Shown here one piece after another: positions 22,004 to 24,813 of a stretch of 24,813 nt of DNA. Source of the stretch: an uncultured Corynebacterium sp. (GTDB taxonomy: Bacteria > Actinomycetota > Actinomycetes > Mycobacteriales > Mycobacteriaceae); NCBI RefSeq assembly GCF_946221155.1, contig NZ_CAMIAN010000031.1, positions 1-24,813 of the forward strand. The letters run 5' to 3'. A program made the translations under genes and the position numbers. The notes beneath the pieces were generated by a model. That model worked only from the letters and a program-made list of their open reading frames with translations, ran no database searches and was not told where the DNA came from. The number at the start of each line of letters is the position of its first letter. Within the stretch, counting starts at the first letter, position 1.

Positions 22004-24813
22004 CTACATCAGATCGATGTCGTCCAGCGGCACCGCAGCGCCGGTGAATTCGCCGTAGTTGTCATCGGCATAGAAGCCATCTCCGAAGGAGGACGGCAGG
22101 GAGTAAGCCGCTGCGCGGGCCTCCTCCGTCGGCTCGACGGTGATGTTGCGGTAGCGGGAAATACCCGTACCGGCCGGGATCAGCTTACCGATGATCACGT
22201 TTTCCTTCAGGCCGATCAGCTTGTCGGAGCGCTTGTTGATAGCAGCGTCCGTGAGCACGCGGGTGGTCTCCTGGAACGAGGCGGCCGACAGCCAGGACTC
22301 GGTAGCCAGGGAGGCCTTCGTGATACCCATGATCTCGGCGCGAACCTCCACCGGACGGCCACCGGTCTTGACGGCCTCCTTGGAAGCAGCCACCGCGTCT
22401 GCGTGATCCACCAGGGAGCCCGGCAGGAACTCGGTCGAGCCGGAGTCGATGACGGTCACGCGGCGCAGCATCTGGCGCACAATGATCTCGATGTGCTTGT
22501 CGTGAATGGCCACACCCTGATCGCGGTAGACCTTCTGGACCTCGTTGATCAGGTGCTGCTGCACGCCACGGCGACCCAGCACACGCAGAACCTCGTGCGG
22601 GTCGGCAGCGCCCTTCAGCAGCTGCTGGCCCATCTTCACGTGGTCGCCGTCGCGAATCGGACGCTCCACGCCACCGGTGCCCAGCGTTGCCAGGCCCTGG
22701 CGCTTGGACAGCTTCTCGTACACCACATCGTCGGAACCGTCGTCTGGCTCGATGGTGAGGGTGAAGAAGTTGTCGTCGTCCTCGATGCGCACCTTGCCGT
22801 CCACCGACGCAATCGGGGACTTCGCCTTGGGCACGCGAGCTTCGAACAGCTCCTGAACACGCGGCAGACCACCGGTAATGTCGCCACCGACACCACCCAG
22901 GTGGAACGTACGCATGGTCAGCTGGGTACCCGGCTCACCAATCGACTGTGCGGCGACGATACCGACGGCCTCGCCGATCTCCACCTTCTTGCCGGTCGCC
23001 ATGGAGCGGCCGTAGCAGGTGGAGCACACGCCGGTGTTGGTAGCACAGGTCATCACGGAGCGGACCTTTACTTCCTCCACGCCGGCCTCAAGGAGAGCCT
23101 TTAGCTCGCCCTCGCCAATGACGTTGCCCTCGGCGACGATAACGGTGCCGTCGGAGGTGGTGGCGTCACTAGCCAGGTAACGACCCAGAACAGACGTTTC
23201 GACGAAGTCTGCCGGGGTGTAGTCACCGGTCGGCTTGCCTTCGGCATCCAGGACCGGCACGGACACGGGCATAACAGCGCCCTGCTTGGTGCCACAGTCG
23301 TCCTCGCGCACGATGACGTCCTGTGCCACGTCCACCAGACGACGGGTCAGGTAACCCGAGTCGGCGGTACGCAGTGCGGTATCGGCCAGGCCCTTACGGG
23401 AACCGTGGGAGTTGTTGAAGTACTCGAGCACGGACAGACCCTCACGGAAGGAGGTCTTAATCGGGCGGGTGATGTACTCACCGCGCGAGTTCGTAACCAT
23501 GCCCTTCATGCCAGCCAGGGTCCAGATCTGACGCATGTTACCGGCAGCACCCGACTTCACGATCATCGGAATCGGGTTGTCATCCGGGTACAGATCCTCG
23601 ACGGACTGACCAACGAAGTCAGTGGCTTCCTTCCACAGGTCCACCAGGGACTGGTAGCGCTCGGCCTCGTTGATCTTGCCGCGCGCCATCTTCTTCTCGA
23701 TGACGCGAGCCTTGGCCTCGTAGTTATCCAGGACTTCCTGCTTGTTCGGCAGAACCAGCACGTCGTGCATTGTGATGGTCACGCCGGAGCGGGTTGCCCA
23801 GTAGAAGCCAGCATCCTTCAGCTTGTCCACCGTCTGCGCCACGGTGATCATCGGGTACTTCGCCGCGAGGTCGTTAATGACGGCAGCCTGTGGCTTCTTC
23901 GCCATGACGCCCTCTACGTATGGGTAGTTCCACGGCAGCAGCTCGTTGAACAGCACGCGACCCAGGGTGGTCTCCGCCAGCCAGGTCTCGCCTCGCTGCC
24001 AACCATCCGGGAACAGTTCGGCCTCGATCTCCGCAGTCGGGCGCAGGTGGTTGATACGCACGTGGATCGGAGCCTGCAGGCCCAGCACGCCACGGTCGTA
24101 AGCCATGATGGCCTCGGCCAGGGAGGAGTACACGCCCTGTGCCGGGCCTTCCTCGGTGGCCGGTGCGTAGGCACCCTGGCCGCCGAATTCCTCCGGCTTC
24201 TTCAGCAGGGTCAGGTAGTACAGGCCGGTCACCATGTCCAGACGCGGCATAGCCAGCGGCTTACCGGATGCCGGGGACAGAATGTTGTTGGAAGCCAGCA
24301 TCAGGATGCGGGCCTCGGCCTGCGCCTCTGCGGACAGCGGCAGGTGAACAGCCATCTGGTCACCATCGAAGTCCGCGTTGAAAGCCTCACAAGCCAGCGG
24401 GTGCAGCTGGATGGCCTTACCCTCAACCAGGATCGGCTCGAAGGCCTGGATACCCAGGCGGTGCAGGGTTGGTGCACGGTTCAGCATCACCGGGTGCTCG
24501 GCGATGGCCTCTTCCAGCACATCCCACACCTCGGGGCGCTGGCGCTCCACCATGCGCTTGGCGGACTTGATGTTCTGCGCGTAGGACTTCTCCACCAGGC
24601 GCTTCATCACGAACGGCTTGAACAGCTCCAGGGCCATCAGCTTCGGCAGACCGCACTGGTGCAGCTTCAGCTGCGGACCGACGATAATCACGGAACGGCC
24701 GGAGTAGTCCACACGCTTACCCAGCAGGTTCTGGCGGAAGCGGCCCTGCTTACCCTTCAGCAGGTCAGACAGGGACTTCAGCGGACGGTTGCCCGGACCG
24801 GTAACCGGACGGC
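22004..24813 (-). CDS. rpoC: RNA polymerase beta' subunit, C-terminal part (5' end outside window)
   Basis: About 936 codons of the beta' subunit are present; the gene runs off the right edge, and the first Met in the frame (24712) is internal. The active-site Mg-binding loop NADFDGDQMAVHLPLS is at 24350-24379, the bridge-helix and trigger-loop region around KTSFREGLSVLEYFNNSHGS and RKGLADTALRTADSGYLTRR follows, and the second zinc site lies in VMTCATNTGVCSTCYGRSMA. It ends PLDDIDLM. No intein or large insertion is seen in the visible part. Transcription ends at the hairpins at 21893-21983. Confidence 0.97.
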   Translation of the reverse strand, partial: RPVTGPGNRPLKSLSDLLKGKQGRFRQNLLGKRVDYSGRSVIIVGPQLKLHQCGLPKLMALELFKPFVMKRLVEKSYAQNIKSAKRMVERQRPEVWDVLEEAIAEHPVMLNRAPTLHRLGIQAFEPILVEGKAIQLHPLACEAFNADFDGDQMAVHLPLSAEAQAEARILMLASNNILSPASGKPLAMPRLDMVTGLYYLTLLKKPEEFGGQGAYAPATEEGPAQGVYSSLAEAIMAYDRGVLGLQAPIHVRINHLRPTAEIEAELFPDGWQRGETWLAETTLGRVLFNELLPWNYPYVEGVMAKKPQAAVINDLAAKYPMITVAQTVDKLKDAGFYWATRSGVTITMHDVLVLPNKQEVLDNYEAKARVIEKKMARGKINEAERYQSLVDLWKEATDFVGQSVEDLYPDDNPIPMIVKSGAAGNMRQIWTLAGMKGMVTNSRGEYITRPIKTSFREGLSVLEYFNNSHGSRKGLADTALRTADSGYLTRRLVDVAQDVIVREDDCGTKQGAVMPVSVPVLDAEGKPTGDYTPADFVETSVLGRYLASDATTSDGTVIVAEGNVIGEGELKALLEAGVEEVKVRSVMTCATNTGVCSTCYGRSMATGKKVEIGEAVGIVAAQSIGEPGTQLTMRTFHLGGVGGDITGGLPRVQELFEARVPKAKSPIASVDGKVRIEDDDNFFTLTIEPDDGSDDVVYEKLSKRQGLATLGTGGVERPIRDGDHVKMGQQLLKGAADPHEVLRVLGRRGVQQHLINEVQKVYRDQGVAIHDKHIEIIVRQMLRRVTVIDSGSTEFLPGSLVDHADAVAASKEAVKTGGRPVEVRAEIMGITKASLATESWLSAASFQETTRVLTDAAINKRSDKLIGLKENVIIGKLIPAGTGISRYRNITVEPTEEARAAAYSLPSSFGDGFYADDNYGEFTGAAVPLDDIDLM

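Noticed and set aside
21932..23104. 390-codon plus-strand frame antisense to rpoC
   Set aside because: A shadow of rpoC codon bias, lacking any recognisable domain.

Overview
The window looks like a chromosomal segment of a Corynebacterium (Actinobacteria, GC-rich). Supporting this are the order rpoC / hrpB / rpsL-rpsG / fusA / tuf / S10 operon, frequent GTG starts, a Tat-like lipoprotein leader, candidate DtxR boxes in front of iron genes, and an S10 operon that ends in a terminator after rpsQ instead of running on into rplN. I cannot name the species. Nearly all the housekeeping genes lie on the minus strand; the accessory genes sit between them.

Region 1 (1-6660) is accessory. It starts with a short secreted acidic protein (364-711, plus strand) behind a dyad-containing promoter. 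A siderophore-interacting flavin reductase (848-1771, plus strand) converges with a four-gene ferric-siderophore ABC importer (5660 to 1781, minus strand: lipoprotein, two FecCD permeases, ATPase; 4-nt overlaps or zero gaps). Both units have DtxR-like iron boxes, so they look like one iron-controlled import-and-release module. Upstream of the importer is the frameshifted C-terminal remnant of a membrane-anchored surface protein (5883-6066). It is followed by about 600 bp with no convincing gene but many repeats: two diverged, equally spaced palindromic elements (6123-6247, 6384-6507), a 21-bp tandem repeat and a 27-bp duplication.

Region 2 (6652-11953) is the complete S10 ribosomal operon on the minus strand: rpsJ-rplC-rplD-rplW-rplB-rpsS-rplV-rpsC-rplP-rpmC-rpsQ. 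It is tightly coupled, with several ATGA/GTGA/TAATG overlaps, and ends in a strong intrinsic terminator.

Region 3 (11954-13904) is a 758-bp divergent intergenic stretch, then a plus-strand pair: a small protein carrying a J-domain-like HPD motif and, directly abutting, a GntR/HutC-type regulator.

Region 4 (13957-18812) is the translation-factor block on the minus strand: rpsL-rpsG with their own terminator, then fusA, then tuf.

Region 5 (18813-24813) holds plus-strand hrpB (a DEAH helicase, apparently leaderless), whose end overlaps by 4 nt a convergent DUF4236-like small gene, and then the 3' part of rpoC with its terminator. rpoC runs off the right edge.

Most of the window is ordinary core genome. 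The parts that merit follow-up are the 5.7-6.7 kb repeat and pseudogene interval, the promoter dyad of the secreted protein, the hairpin overlapping the convergent iron genes, and the J-like/GntR pair.
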